DNA of 64,000 nucleotides from SAR324 cluster bacterium (GTDB taxonomy: Bacteria; SAR324; NAC60-12), in the NCBI GenBank assembly GCA_028281495.1, contig JANQJU010000040.1, forward strand, positions 1 to 64,000, in the 5' to 3' direction. Numbering within the stretch: position 1 is the first letter of the stretch; each line of letters starts with the position of its first letter. The translations under genes and the position numbers were made by a program. A model generated the notes under the pieces. That model was given only the letters and a program-made list of their open reading frames with translations, was not told the DNA's origin and searched no databases. Below, in pieces: positions 27,870-36,126 of this stretch.

Positions 27870-30557
27870 CTAAGGCATCAATTTGGCAAAAGCCTGACGG
27901 ATTTTCTCTACATAGGTGGGACCAACCGGGATCACTTCTCCCGATGTGAGTTGCAATTTCAACAGACGAGATTTTGACGTTTTTTGAAGTGCAATCACTT
28001 TGAGCGGATTCACCAAATAGGAGTTGTGAATCCGGATCAACGCCGATTCTCGAAAATAGAGGTTCAATTTTTCCAAAGAACACCCTTTGATGTACTCAGG
28101 ACGTTTATCGGAATCGAAATGGATTTCCAAAGTCGGAGAAGTGGACTTGATATGGGTGATTTCAAACAAACGGGGTTGGACTTGGCCGATCACTGCAACC
28201 AATTTGTCGTCGTCAAAAAACGATTGCAGATGGTCTTGCGTGGTTTGTACCTGGCTCATCACACTTTGAATATAAAAGACGACATGGGGTTCCTGAAACG
28301 GGTTGCGTTCGAGAAAACGAAATAAAATCAGCAAATGGTCAGAGAACTGGGGAGGAATGACAAACAAGAAGTGCCCCGGTTGGTAGAATTGACCCAGTGG
28401 ATGACTCTGGCTGGTCGAATTGGCAATGAGCACCCGAGGAGTCGATAGATTGCAGCTGAGCTGTTTCAATAGAGTTTTTGTAGGAGGTTTGAGCACAGGG
28501 GCGCGGTCGGATAGCAGCGCCTTGTGATGAAAACTCATGTGGTCTCCTTGAAAAACTCCCATTTCGTCAGCAAAACTCCAGTGAGTGATTTGGGAAAATG
28601 CCTCTTCTAACATCTCTTGGGAACTCCCATGTTGATGAATTTTGTTAGCGAAGGCCATGAGTGCGTTCAACTGTTTCTGGTACACTGATATTTCCAAATG
28701 GGCTGCAACTCTTTGTATCAACTCATGGTGGAAAAATGGTTTGGTCACATAGTCATTTCCCCCTATCTCGAATCCTCGAATCACATCGGTCTCTCGGTTT
28801 TTCGCGGTTAAAAAAAGGATGGGGAGCGCATTGCGTTGATGGTGTTTCCGCAGACGTTCACACACTTCAAAACCCGACATTTCTGGCATCATGATATCCA
28901 ACAAAATCAAATCCGGTGTTTTTTGTTCCACGGATTGGAGCGCCTGCAAGCCATTGCGAGCCTCTCGCAATCGGTAATGGTTGGAAGCCAACTGTTGACG
29001 GAGCACTTCCAGGTTCACGGGGTCATCATCCACAATCAGAATGTCTAAAAATCCGGTCAACGCAGTACTTTTTTGAGAATCCTTCAGAGAACTTTCCCAA
29101 ACGTTGACTGAAGAACCTTTGTAAGGTGCCGACAAGGACGGAGCCGGTATGGGGAGTGTTTGTTTGGACTTTGTGGCAACAGGCAAACTGAAGGTGAACA
29201 CACTGCCTTGATGCATTTCACTTTCCACCATCAAGGTTCCCTCATGGAGTTCCACCAGTTGTCGGACTATCGATAGGCCTAAGCCTGTACCGCCATAGGG
29301 CCGCGTGTCTGTGCCATCGATTTGTTCAAAAGCATTAAAGATATGGGATTGCTGTGCTGTTGGAATCCCAATTCCTGTGTCTGCTACGGAGATCAAGATC
29401 TGGTCTTCTGTATGCCGTGCTGAAATGACGATAGACCCTTCGAGAGTGAATTTGATTGCATTGCTGATCAGGTTATAAAGAATCTGTTCCAATCGTGTTT
29501 CATCGGCAAAGACCGGTGGTAAGTTGTGCTTCTTCACCTGGTTGATCAGCTGAATGGGTTTGCCATGAAGCAAAGTCCGGCTCAAACTCAAAACAGATTC
29601 GAGAACCTCTGGAAACGAGACAGGCTGTCGATTCAGAGGAATGGCTTTGTGCTTCAGCTTAGAAAAGTCGAGGATGTCATTAACTAAGAGCGATAAACGG
29701 CGACCGTTGGAGACAATTAGCGATAAGTTGGACTCGGTCTGTGGCAAGGCTTTAGAGGGGAGGTTTTGGAGTGTGGCTTCGGCTAAGCCAATCATGCCAT
29801 GCAGCGGCGTGCGCAATTCATGCGAGGTATTTGCCAGGAACTCATCTTTGAGTTGGTTAGCTTTTTGTAGGTTTTCGAGAGCCAGATGTTGTGCCTGAAT
29901 TTTCTGCTGGCGTTCGTATTTGAGCCGGTCGGCCAAGGCCAAAGAGAAAAGCACCGCTTCCAAGAGCGAGCCGATCCTCATAAACGCCAACCCGATTTCT
30001 TCTGATCCGGGCAGAATTTTCAAAATTTGTAGAGCAAAAAAAGCGAGTCCGCCTAAAAAGACCGAAGAGGCCACCAAAAAGTATTTGGCCGGTGCATACC
30101 CACGCTTCATGCAACGAATCCCAGCGGTGAGGGTGACAATAAAAAACAAGATGCCATTGACCGCATAGGGATAATCCGACCAATCGGAATCCACCGGGAA
30201 AAACAACGAAACGACAGCCGTTATCGCACCAACCAGGAAGCAAAAAGAAAGAATTTTATCAAGTGTGGGAGTGTTTTTTGGGGTTTCTAAAAAGGACTTC
30301 ACGAACAAGATAAAAGCGCACTCGAAAGCCCCAACAAAGACATCAAATAGATGCTCGGCAAACCAGTCGGAGTCGCTCCAAAGGAGGTGAAACCCCACGC
30401 CGTCGATGCCCATGAAATATAACAATAAAAACGAAACGTAGAGCGCATACCACAGGTAACTCTGATCTCGGACAGAAAGATAGAGAAACAGATTGTAAAC
30501 GATCATGATGAGGAGAATGCCGTGGTAAATGCCGTACTGATAGAATGTCCAAGGCAT
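27870..30557 (-). CDS. Hybrid histidine kinase: 7TMR-DISM membrane part, HisKA, HATPase, REC and C-terminal LytTR domain
   Basis: Residues 1-210 form a 7TMR-DISM-type membrane region (GIYHGILLIMIVYNLFLYLSVRD and further helices). A HisKA domain with the phospho-acceptor His in NTSHELRTPLHGMIG lies near 245, then an HATPase domain with TGLGLSIVRQLVELH. A receiver domain starts near 510 (DILIVDDDPVNLEVL; phospho-Asp in LILLDIMMPEMSG). After about 170 residues without a recognised domain, a LytTR DNA-binding domain ends the protein (FRESALIRIHNSYLVNPLKV). The usual extracellular DISMED2 domain is absent: the frame closes at a TGA about 27 codons upstream. A kinase carrying its own DNA-binding output at the membrane is uncommon. 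The 30557 ATG has no clear ribosome binding site. Confidence 0.88.
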   Translation of the reverse strand: MPWTFYQYGIYHGILLIMIVYNLFLYLSVRDQSYLWYALYVSFLLLYFMGIDGVGFHLLWSDSDWFAEHLFDVFVGAFECAFILFVKSFLETPKNTPTLDKILSFCFLVGAITAVVSLFFPVDSDWSDYPYAVNGILFFIVTLTAGIRCMKRGYAPAKYFLVASSVFLGGLAFFALQILKILPGSEEIGLAFMRIGSLLEAVLFSLALADRLKYERQQKIQAQHLALENLQKANQLKDEFLANTSHELRTPLHGMIGLAEATLQNLPSKALPQTESNLSLIVSNGRRLSLLVNDILDFSKLKHKAIPLNRQPVSFPEVLESVLSLSRTLLHGKPIQLINQVKKHNLPPVFADETRLEQILYNLISNAIKFTLEGSIVISARHTEDQILISVADTGIGIPTAQQSHIFNAFEQIDGTDTRPYGGTGLGLSIVRQLVELHEGTLMVESEMHQGSVFTFSLPVATKSKQTLPIPAPSLSAPYKGSSVNVWESSLKDSQKSTALTGFLDILIVDDDPVNLEVLRQQLASNHYRLREARNGLQALQSVEQKTPDLILLDIMMPEMSGFEVCERLRKHHQRNALPILFLTAKNRETDVIRGFEIGGNDYVTKPFFHHELIQRVAAHLEISVYQKQLNALMAFANKIHQHGSSQEMLEEAFSQITHWSFADEMGVFQGDHMSFHHKALLSDRAPVLKPPTKTLLKQLSCNLSTPRVLIANSTSQSHPLGQFYQPGHFLFVIPPQFSDHLLILFRFLERNPFQEPHVVFYIQSVMSQVQTTQDHLQSFFDDDKLVAVIGQVQPRLFEITHIKSTSPTLEIHFDSDKRPEYIKGCSLEKLNLYFRESALIRIHNSYLVNPLKVIALQKTSKSRLLKLQLTSGEVIPVGPTYVEKIRQAFAKLMP

Positions 30558-30636
30558 CGGATCGACCAGAAGAGATGCTCCCCAAAACCAAACCGGGGAG
30601 CAAGAAAATAAAATACTGCTGAAAACAGGTGATCAG

Positions 30637-30668
30637 ATCTTAAGTTTGACCAATCTTAAGTTTGACCA
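30637..30668 (+). repeat. Exact 16-bp tandem duplication
   Basis: ATCTTAAGTTTGACCA occurs twice without a gap, at 30637-30652 and 30653-30668, between the histidine-kinase start and the acetyltransferase stop. It coincides with the place where an N-terminal sensor domain of the kinase would be expected. Confidence 0.9.
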
Positions 30669-30679
30669 AGTACCCGTTA

Positions 30680-31144
30680 CTAAACTGCGAGTGCTTTACT
30701 GAAAATGATCTTATCGTCACCCGCTGTGTAAAAGTTACGGATGCGCGCTTCTTCTGTATAACCGCATTTGCGATAGAACTGTCGTGTTCGCTCGAAGCTA
30801 TCCACTCCTGACGTTTCTACAATCAACAGACGTTCACCGCGCTCCGCTAACATCTTTTCAAGATATTGCATCAGAGCGGCTCCAGTCCCTTGACCTCGAC
30901 GGTCAGAACGAACAATCAGCATCAGCACATTCCAGGTTCCATCGGTCATGGGTTCCGGAATGCAGTAAGCGACCCCAGAGAGGCCATCCTGTTCCTCAGC
31001 AATCCACAGTTGTTCATTGGAGCCGTTGAAGGACTCCAGCAACATGGCTTGGACCTGTTCGAGTCCGGCGGAATCAAACAGTCCGCTGTCTTTGGCTAAA
31101 GCCATCACAGAAGAAGTATCACTTGGTGAAATAGGTCTAATCAT
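30680..31144 (-). CDS. GNAT-family N-acetyltransferase
   Basis: The 154-residue protein carries the acetyl-CoA pyrophosphate-binding loop RRGQGTGAALMQYLEKML (Arg83 to Gly88). It ends with the family's strand-turn FYRKCGYTEEARIRNFY, followed by GDDKIIFSKAL. That ending is common in acetyltransferases acting on amino acids or small amines. The substrate is unknown. GGGAG lies 7 bases before the ATG at 31144. That ATG overlaps the end of a short upstream reading frame, which may couple their translation. Confidence 0.88.
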   Translation of the reverse strand: MIRPISPSDTSSVMALAKDSGLFDSAGLEQVQAMLLESFNGSNEQLWIAEEQDGLSGVAYCIPEPMTDGTWNVLMLIVRSDRRGQGTGAALMQYLEKMLAERGERLLIVETSGVDSFERTRQFYRKCGYTEEARIRNFYTAGDDKIIFSKALAV

Positions 31145-31235
31145 CGTTAAACTCCCAGATAATAAAGTTGGTATTCAATCGATTTAAAACAAATTCAAGA
31201 TTCACCCGGTTGCTCACTTCTGTGTTGTTGCTCAT
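31137..31235 (-). CDS. Short 32-codon leader reading frame overlapping the acetyltransferase start
   Basis: ATG 31235 follows GAGGAG with a 6-base spacing, one of the best ribosome binding sites in the area. The product begins MSNNTEVSNRVNLEFVL and ends FNDD. Its TAG stop at 31139-31137 lies just inside the acetyltransferase gene in another frame, an 8-bp overlap. This arrangement suits translational coupling. The peptide resembles nothing I know, and it could be the remaining part of a longer gene or just a leader. Confidence 0.45.
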   Translation of the reverse strand: MSNNTEVSNRVNLEFVLNRLNTNFIIWEFNDD

Positions 31236-31526
31236 AAAAATCTCCTCGTTGTTGGTGGAAAAAGCGGCTTGCCTTCAGGTAGGCAAGGCAAGTTCAATCG
31301 TGCTGAAAAGCACCTCAGCAATAATGCCAATTGTTGAATACTGGGTAAAGGTTCAAATGTAACAATTATTCCATAATTGGGATAATAATTTTCATTTATG
31401 CATATTTACGACATTTATAGAACAATGTAGTGTTGTCTTCAGATATTCAAAACCGTTCAGTAGGGCAGAAGAAAATCTGCAATTCTGGACTTTCTGCTGA
31501 AAAGTAACATGGAATGGAGGGCTGAT
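31236..31526. other. Divergent intergenic region with two small inverted repeats
   Basis: These 291 bases separate the minus-strand acetyltransferase unit from the plus-strand isochorismatase-like gene. Two stem-loops are visible: CTTGCC/GGCAAG at 31268-31287 and GTGCT/AGCAC at 31300-31313. Read on the minus strand, the first is followed by CCGCTTTTT, as in a weak terminator or attenuator. The right half is A/T-rich and presumably carries the isochorismatase promoter. Confidence 0.45.
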
Positions 31527-32324
31527 ATGACTGCTCAAAAAAATTTGATAAATTGTAAAAAAAATATAATTTTTACTATGAAAATGTTGTTGGCGTGTTT
31601 ACTGGGGATCATGGTTTTTAATATGGTTCCCCCAGTTCACGCGGCAGAATTGAAAATAAAGAGTGTTGATGGCGTTGCCCAGTTTCCCGAAGGATATGAA
31701 CCGCCAAGACGTAACCCGGTTGAAGATCCTTTTCTAAATCCAGAAACGACCGCTTTGATATTGATTGATTATCAACCCGAAATCTTGCAAGGGGTCAAGA
31801 GTATGGAACATGAGGATTTAGTCAACAATACATTAGGAATGCTCAAGGCTGCGTCATTCTTCAAGATTCCGGTGATTCTTTCTCATGTAGGTGTGGGTTC
31901 TTCAGGATATAAGCCGTTTCTCAAAGAACTGAGGGAAGTCGTGCCTGATGCGAAAGTCATTGATCGCACCAATATCAATGCTTGGGAAGATGAAGAGTTT
32001 GTAGCAGCGGTCAATGCACTAGGTAGGAAAAAACTGGTTATGGGCGGCTTATGGACGGATGTTTGTCTCACCTATCCAGCCATCGAAGCAACACGAGCGG
32101 GATATCAAGTCTTTGTTCCTGAGGATGCCGTTGGGAGCGTTTCTAAAGTATCCCATGATAATGGAATGAAACGGATGATTCAGGCAGGAGTCACCCCAAT
32201 TTCTTGGAATGTGTTTTTAGCAGAACCTTCTCGTGACCACATATGGCAAGCTAAGAACGACCCAACCGGAGTGTTAACGAATATTTATCTGAAACATCTA
32301 TTTAAAATGGAGAGCTGGAATTGA
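31527..32324 (+). CDS. Exported isochorismatase-family hydrolase
   Basis: I chose ATG 31527 because GGAGGG precedes it by 5 bases; the frame opens at 31509. A hydrophobic segment (MKMLLACLLGIMVFNMVPPV, ending HAAE) after a 20-residue hydrophilic leader looks like a signal peptide, so the enzyme is probably periplasmic. The cysteine-hydrolase fold is shown by the Asp motif ALILIDYQPEIL and the nucleophile Cys in GGLWTDVCLTYPAIEATRAGY. The pattern resembles the YcaC-like group more than true isochorismatases. Substrate unknown; these enzymes cleave amide- or enol-ether-type bonds. It is convergent with the AraC-type gene, 14 bp apart. Confidence 0.85.
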   Translation: MTAQKNLINCKKNIIFTMKMLLACLLGIMVFNMVPPVHAAELKIKSVDGVAQFPEGYEPPRRNPVEDPFLNPETTALILIDYQPEILQGVKSMEHEDLVNNTLGMLKAASFFKIPVILSHVGVGSSGYKPFLKELREVVPDAKVIDRTNINAWEDEEFVAAVNALGRKKLVMGGLWTDVCLTYPAIEATRAGYQVFVPEDAVGSVSKVSHDNGMKRMIQAGVTPISWNVFLAEPSRDHIWQAKNDPTGVLTNIYLKHLFKMESWN

Positions 32325-32338
32325 GGTCATGGCTCGCA

Positions 32339-33169
32339 CTAAAATAGATCACTAATTTGGCCAGAAAGCTTTGAATGTTTAAGGTGATAAAGACAGTACA
32401 TTTGTGGCCGAATTCCCACCAACTGAAAAAACGTATGACTAAAGGCACTCAGGCTTTCGTACCCCACAGCATACGCCGCATCGGTGACGGAAGCTCCTGG
32501 GTGTGTCAGGTATTCCAAAGCACGAATAATTCGGAAAGTTCGCACATACAAACTAAACGTCATACTCAATTCTTTTTGGAACAGTCGGCTCAGGGTGCGT
32601 TCAGAAAAAGCGCACTCCTGAGCCACTCGTTTCAATGTCAACGATTCTTCTAGATGCTTTCCAATAAACTCAATGACAGCCTGCAAACGAGCATGTTCTG
32701 AAGTGGGTAACACCAAAGGCAAAGCATTCGCTAGCCAGTCGGGTACCAGACTTCGAATTGCTTGAAAGAAAATTTGCTCCTGTTCATTGCTCGCCGCCCC
32801 CGCCTCCCATCGTTCTGTGTAAACGATCATTTCATGAGCCAGGTCTGAAATTGGAAAAGGTTGCGCTTGTTTGAGAATGTCTCCGTCAGATTGATCGGTG
32901 TCAAAATAAAGTGTTCGGATGACGAGTTGGGGAGAAAATGAAGTGATTCGATGGAGACACGTAGCCGGGATCCAAGCGCCATGACGAGCAGGAAGCAAAA
33001 ATCGATACTGAGCAACCTCTAGGTGCATCACACCTTGTTCGGCATAGAGGAGCTGGTGTTTGACGTGTTGATGCCATTTCAAAGAAAACTCACCCACCTG
33101 TTTGTGCATTGCAAAAGCAGGTTTAACGATTTCATCCAGGTCGAATTGAGGAAAGAGTTGGGCTTTCAT
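32339..33169 (-). CDS. AraC-family transcriptional regulator with N-terminal cupin
   Basis: An N-terminal cupin-like sensor (KWHQHVKHQLLYAEQGVMHL) precedes two helix-turn-helix motifs: SLTLKRVAQECAFSERTLSRLF and VTDAAYAVGYESLSAFSHTF with the family's closing G(I)RP. The 276-residue length is usual. The gene is divergent from a LysE-type exporter gene starting 174 bp away, which is the likely target; regulators of this type often control drug or amino-acid export. The ligand is unknown. Confidence 0.9.
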   Translation of the reverse strand: MKAQLFPQFDLDEIVKPAFAMHKQVGEFSLKWHQHVKHQLLYAEQGVMHLEVAQYRFLLPARHGAWIPATCLHRITSFSPQLVIRTLYFDTDQSDGDILKQAQPFPISDLAHEMIVYTERWEAGAASNEQEQIFFQAIRSLVPDWLANALPLVLPTSEHARLQAVIEFIGKHLEESLTLKRVAQECAFSERTLSRLFQKELSMTFSLYVRTFRIIRALEYLTHPGASVTDAAYAVGYESLSAFSHTFFQLVGIRPQMYCLYHLKHSKLSGQISDLF

Positions 33170-33250
33170 GAAAAATTGGCGTGAATGAGCAAATTATTGT
33201 CTTTTCTACGTTAGAACGTCATTGGTGAGTAAGCTACTATAGATCAAAAG

Positions 33251-33268
33251 AAACCGGAAGAACGGTTT
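33251..33268. promoter_or_regulatory. Inverted repeat between AraC-type regulator and exporter genes
   Basis: AAACCG-GAAGAA-CGGTTT is a perfect 6-bp inverted repeat with a 6-base spacer. A shorter one, ACGTT-AG-AACGT, lies at 33208-33219. Either could be a binding site for the divergently encoded regulator, though AraC proteins usually prefer direct repeats. Confidence 0.35.
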
Positions 33269-33343
33269 GTCAGGAGTAAAGGCCGTGATGAGGTTTCGCC
33301 CCGTTAAATTGTAATATTAATAATTATTTTATATCATGAAAGG

Positions 33344-33976
33344 ATGAATATGATTGCATTTGATCTTTGGCTTGCATTCGTAACGACTGTCTTGATCTTG
33401 ATGAGCACCCCAGGGCCGAGCCACATTTTGATGTTGTCAAATAGTTTGGGGGTGGGTTTTAAGAAATCATTAGCAACCGCATTAGGGGATTTAACCGCCA
33501 ATGCGTTTCAAATCTTCTTGGCTTCCTTGGGAATTGTGAGTTTGTTTCATTCGTTCCCTAATTTTTTTATAGGTATCAAGTGGCTCGGTGTGGCGTATTT
33601 GACTTATTTGGGAGTGAAATTGTTTCGAAGCCAATCCCTTCAGCATTTAGATGAATCAAAGCCAACCCAAGGGCTGCGGTCTCTTTTTCTGCAAGGATTG
33701 ATCACGTCATTGGTAAACCCAAAGGCTGTCTTATTTTTTGCGGCTTTACTGCCTCAATTTATTGACCCCACCCAGCCTTCAGCTCAACAGTTTTTTGCGC
33801 TGGGAGTCACCTACATTTTGATTGATGGTTGTTTTCTATCTTTTTATGGAAGAACCGCTGAATGGATTTCGCAAAATTTAAATTTTCGTCTGGAACGTCG
33901 CCTGGGGCAAATTACGGGTGTGTTTGTGATAGGGGCTGCCTGTTTGCTGGCCCTGAAAGGGATGGGGGGATCCTGA
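33344..33976 (+). CDS. LysE/RhtB-family amino-acid or metabolite exporter
   Basis: The 210-residue protein has about six hydrophobic segments. The N-terminus WLAFVTTVLILMSTPGPSHI carries the family's conserved (S/T)PGP motif, followed by GVGFKKSLATALGDLTAN and, later, FLQGLITSLVNPKAVLFF. These exporters extrude amino acids, homoserine lactones or similar small molecules across the inner membrane. AAAGGA sits 6 bases before ATG 33350, so translation may begin there, two codons inside the ATG at 33344. The divergent AraC-type gene is its probable regulator. Confidence 0.9.
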   Translation: MNMIAFDLWLAFVTTVLILMSTPGPSHILMLSNSLGVGFKKSLATALGDLTANAFQIFLASLGIVSLFHSFPNFFIGIKWLGVAYLTYLGVKLFRSQSLQHLDESKPTQGLRSLFLQGLITSLVNPKAVLFFAALLPQFIDPTQPSAQQFFALGVTYILIDGCFLSFYGRTAEWISQNLNFRLERRLGQITGVFVIGAACLLALKGMGGS

Positions 33977-34104
33977 CATAACGGTCAGCAGCATTGTTTG
34001 CAGAAAAAACTTGTTGGCTCAATCACCTTTGTTAGCCTGCATATTCCTGCTAGTTTACATTTATACGATTTGACAAACTTAGTTCCATAGAGAAACAGAG
34101 GCCT

Positions 34105-34479
34105 ATGCCAAAACAAATCACTCAAGCCATTATTTTGGTGGTTATATCACTATTCGTCGGTAGCATAGATCTATTATTCCAGTTTGCAGGTATTACAAAA
34201 CAAGATACCTCAGCTTCTTCCCTTATCTCGTTAATTGTTGGGGTAGCCATTACTGCGATTCTTTTTGTTTTTATGGTGAGGCGTCATAACTGGGCAAGGT
34301 GGGTTTTTGTTGTAATAACTTTACTATCCATTCCGATTATTCTTCCAGTCCTTGTTATAGAAATAAATTCAGACTTGGTCGGTGCAACTTCTACAACAAT
34401 CCAAATTCTTTTGCAGGCAAGTGCTGTCATTTTATTGTTGCGGCGACCTGTCGGCCGGTGGTTTAAAAACAAAAATTAG
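34105..34479 (+). CDS. Small four-helix membrane protein, unknown function
   Basis: The 124-residue product has four predicted membrane helices separated by short loops (AIILVVISLFVGSIDLLF; SLIVGVAITAILFVFMV; WVFVVITLLSIPIILPVLV; LLQASAVILLL). MVRRHNWARW between helices 2 and 3 resembles small uncharacterised membrane proteins. AGAGG lies before the ATG. I cannot assign a family. Confidence 0.7.
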   Translation: MPKQITQAIILVVISLFVGSIDLLFQFAGITKQDTSASSLISLIVGVAITAILFVFMVRRHNWARWVFVVITLLSIPIILPVLVIEINSDLVGATSTTIQILLQASAVILLLRRPVGRWFKNKN

Positions 34480-34518
34480 AACAAAACAATCCCCCTGAGG
34501 CAAAAGTTTCTATAAAAT

Positions 34519-34598
34519 CAAAAATCGCAGTCCTCTAGTTTATTCTCATCTTCATTTTGGGCTTTTCGGAAAATCGGCACTAGGTGAGAGGAATAGTT
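34519..34598 (+). repeat. Dispersed imperfect repeat, copy 2
   Basis: This copy aligns with 10806-10882; the exact 15-base core lies at 34533-34547. It lies about 40 bp after a plus-strand gene and ends just before the convergent gene's stop. Confidence 0.6.
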
Positions 34599-34616
34599 TC
34601 AAAGAATGGTCACTCA

Positions 34617-34925
34617 TTATTTTTCGAAATATATATAGGTGGCTAGGAAAAAAAAGAAGACGGCCCATACAAGTTGCCCAATAACAAGGAACCAAAAAAG
34701 TATGGGGTTTTTCTTTTTATGGACATTGGCTCGTTCATCAATGAACTCACCGGTCCTCCCGATTTTCAATTCCCCGCTCCCCTCAAACATGCCTATTATC
34801 GATGTGACGACTAACAAAATTCCGATCATCAAAAACGTCAAAGAAAGCGGAATAAACCCTCCAAAAACACCAACAATCACAAGTCCTAAAAAAACGTTAA
34901 CCGCAATTACTTTCCAATTTTTCAT
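34617..34925 (-). CDS. Small membrane protein, unknown function
   Basis: I chose the ATG at 34925 (102 residues, MKNWKVIAVNVFLGLVIVGV at its start) over the GTG at 34940. Two helices form a hairpin, a hydrophilic stretch (GEFIDERANVHKKKNP) follows, and a third helix near the C-terminus is strongly hydrophobic (VWAVFFFFLATYIYF). No family is recognised. It is convergent with the four-helix membrane protein gene. Confidence 0.6.
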   Translation of the reverse strand: MKNWKVIAVNVFLGLVIVGVFGGFIPLSLTFLMIGILLVVTSIIGMFEGSGELKIGRTGEFIDERANVHKKKNPILFWFLVIGQLVWAVFFFFLATYIYFEK

Positions 34926-35040
34926 CAGCCTCGGTCCCACTAATTAAAGTCAATAAGTTGATAGAATGATCCAAGCTCCTCACCCCGCAGAATTGACTGG
35001 CTCATGGGCTTCAAGGATTTCGGACAAAATACCCACTCTC

Positions 35041-35970
35041 TTATAGCCGGTTATGAAACAGGAGAGTGATTTCGTTTCGAAGCCATTGTAGGGCAGGGTC
35101 CTTATGTTTAAATGCTCCCCAGATTTGACTTACCGTGAAAGTGACTTCCGAAGGCAGGGGGGGCGGGTGCAACTGAAGCTGTTCGGTATCTGCAAATAAA
35201 TCCGCAATGCGTTGGGGGATGCATGCAATCAAATCAGATTGCCCAATCAATTTAGGGGCCAATAGAAAATGGCGGGTATAGTAGGCAATCTGACGTTTCA
35301 GTTTTTGTTTAGCAAGCTCCACGTCAATGGCACCGAGTCCGATACCTTGAATCGATATCAATAAGTGCTTCAACTGTAAAAAAGTTTCTAAGTCGAGACC
35401 GTTTTGTAACGCAGGATGACCTTGGCGGGCAATACAGACCAACCGATCTTCGAATAAGACTTGTTTGTGAAAACTTGCTGGCAACTCTTCAAATTTTCCA
35501 ATTGCCAGATCGACTCCGCCGGACTCCAACTGGTTGATCGCATTGATTTTGTCAGATTCGATTTTATTGAATGACAAAATATCTAGAACCACTTGGGGGG
35601 CTTGGACTGCAAAGCGATTCAGCAAATTGGGGAATACCAAACACTCAATATAATCATTGGTCAGAATTTTAAAATGTTGAGTAGAGGTGAAAGGGACAAA
35701 TTCATTTTTGAAGGAAAACACTTGTTCGACATGGTAAAGGGCGGGTTTCACCAGCGGCGCAATCCTGAGCGCTTGATCGGTGAGAATCATCTTACCCTGA
35801 GAAGATTTGACCAAGAGAGGGTCTTGGAAGTGTTCTCGCAATCTCCGTAAGGTATTGCTCATCGCGGGTTGGGTGATACCCGCCTTTTCTGCTGCCAAAG
35901 TGACGCTTTGTTCTGTGAGTAGCAGATCCAATGCTAACAAGAGATTCAAATCCAATTGATGTAAGTTCAT
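35041..35970 (-). CDS. LysR-family transcriptional regulator
   Basis: The start at 35970 (309 residues) is preferred over the ATG at 36024 because MNLHQLDLNLLLALDLLLTE is the family's usual opening and AAAGGG precedes it. The helix-turn-helix reads SVTLAAEKAGITQPAMSNTLRRLREHFQDPLLVKS. The rest is the usual effector-binding domain (FEELPASFHKQVLFEDRLVCIARQGHP). It is divergent from an NmrA-like reductase gene, its probable target. The opening resembles the NodD/LeuO-like subgroup. Confidence 0.92.
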   Translation of the reverse strand: MNLHQLDLNLLLALDLLLTEQSVTLAAEKAGITQPAMSNTLRRLREHFQDPLLVKSSQGKMILTDQALRIAPLVKPALYHVEQVFSFKNEFVPFTSTQHFKILTNDYIECLVFPNLLNRFAVQAPQVVLDILSFNKIESDKINAINQLESGGVDLAIGKFEELPASFHKQVLFEDRLVCIARQGHPALQNGLDLETFLQLKHLLISIQGIGLGAIDVELAKQKLKRQIAYYTRHFLLAPKLIGQSDLIACIPQRIADLFADTEQLQLHPPPLPSEVTFTVSQIWGAFKHKDPALQWLRNEITLLFHNRL

Positions 35971-36003
35971 ACAACCCTTTCTCAATGGACATGTGGAGTT
36001 GTT

Positions 36004-36018
36004 ATTCATGAAATGAAT
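36004..36018. promoter_or_regulatory. 15-bp palindrome upstream of the LysR-type gene
   Basis: ATTCAT-GAA-ATGAAT is a perfect inverted repeat, 34 bp upstream of the regulator's start and about 110 bp upstream of the divergent reductase. A related ATTCATTCA lies at 36097-36105. It is a plausible LysR-type binding site. Confidence 0.45.
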
Positions 36019-36126
36019 ACTCAAAAGAAATCAAATAAATTAGATGTATGATCAAAAAGATTGTATTCTTCTTCAAGTTTTTAATTTTGAATCAATATTC
36101 ATTCACACCAAACATAGGAGAAGAAT

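Noticed and set aside
30343..30603. Alternative frame at the 5' end of the histidine kinase gene as a frameshifted sensor domain
   Set aside because: Its translation has no likeness to a DISMED2 domain, and only some 80 bp remain before the next gene.
31268..31313. Guanidine-II (mini-ykkC) riboswitch upstream of the acetyltransferase
   Set aside because: Two small hairpins are present, but neither loop has the required ACGR sequence.
31168..31362. 64-codon plus-strand frame between acetyltransferase and isochorismatase genes
   Set aside because: No ribosome binding site; antisense to the better-supported leader frame.
33208..33219. ACGTT-AG-AACGT as a proven AraC-type operator
   Set aside because: A 5-bp palindrome is too short to claim without a second copy; noted only with the stronger repeat nearby.
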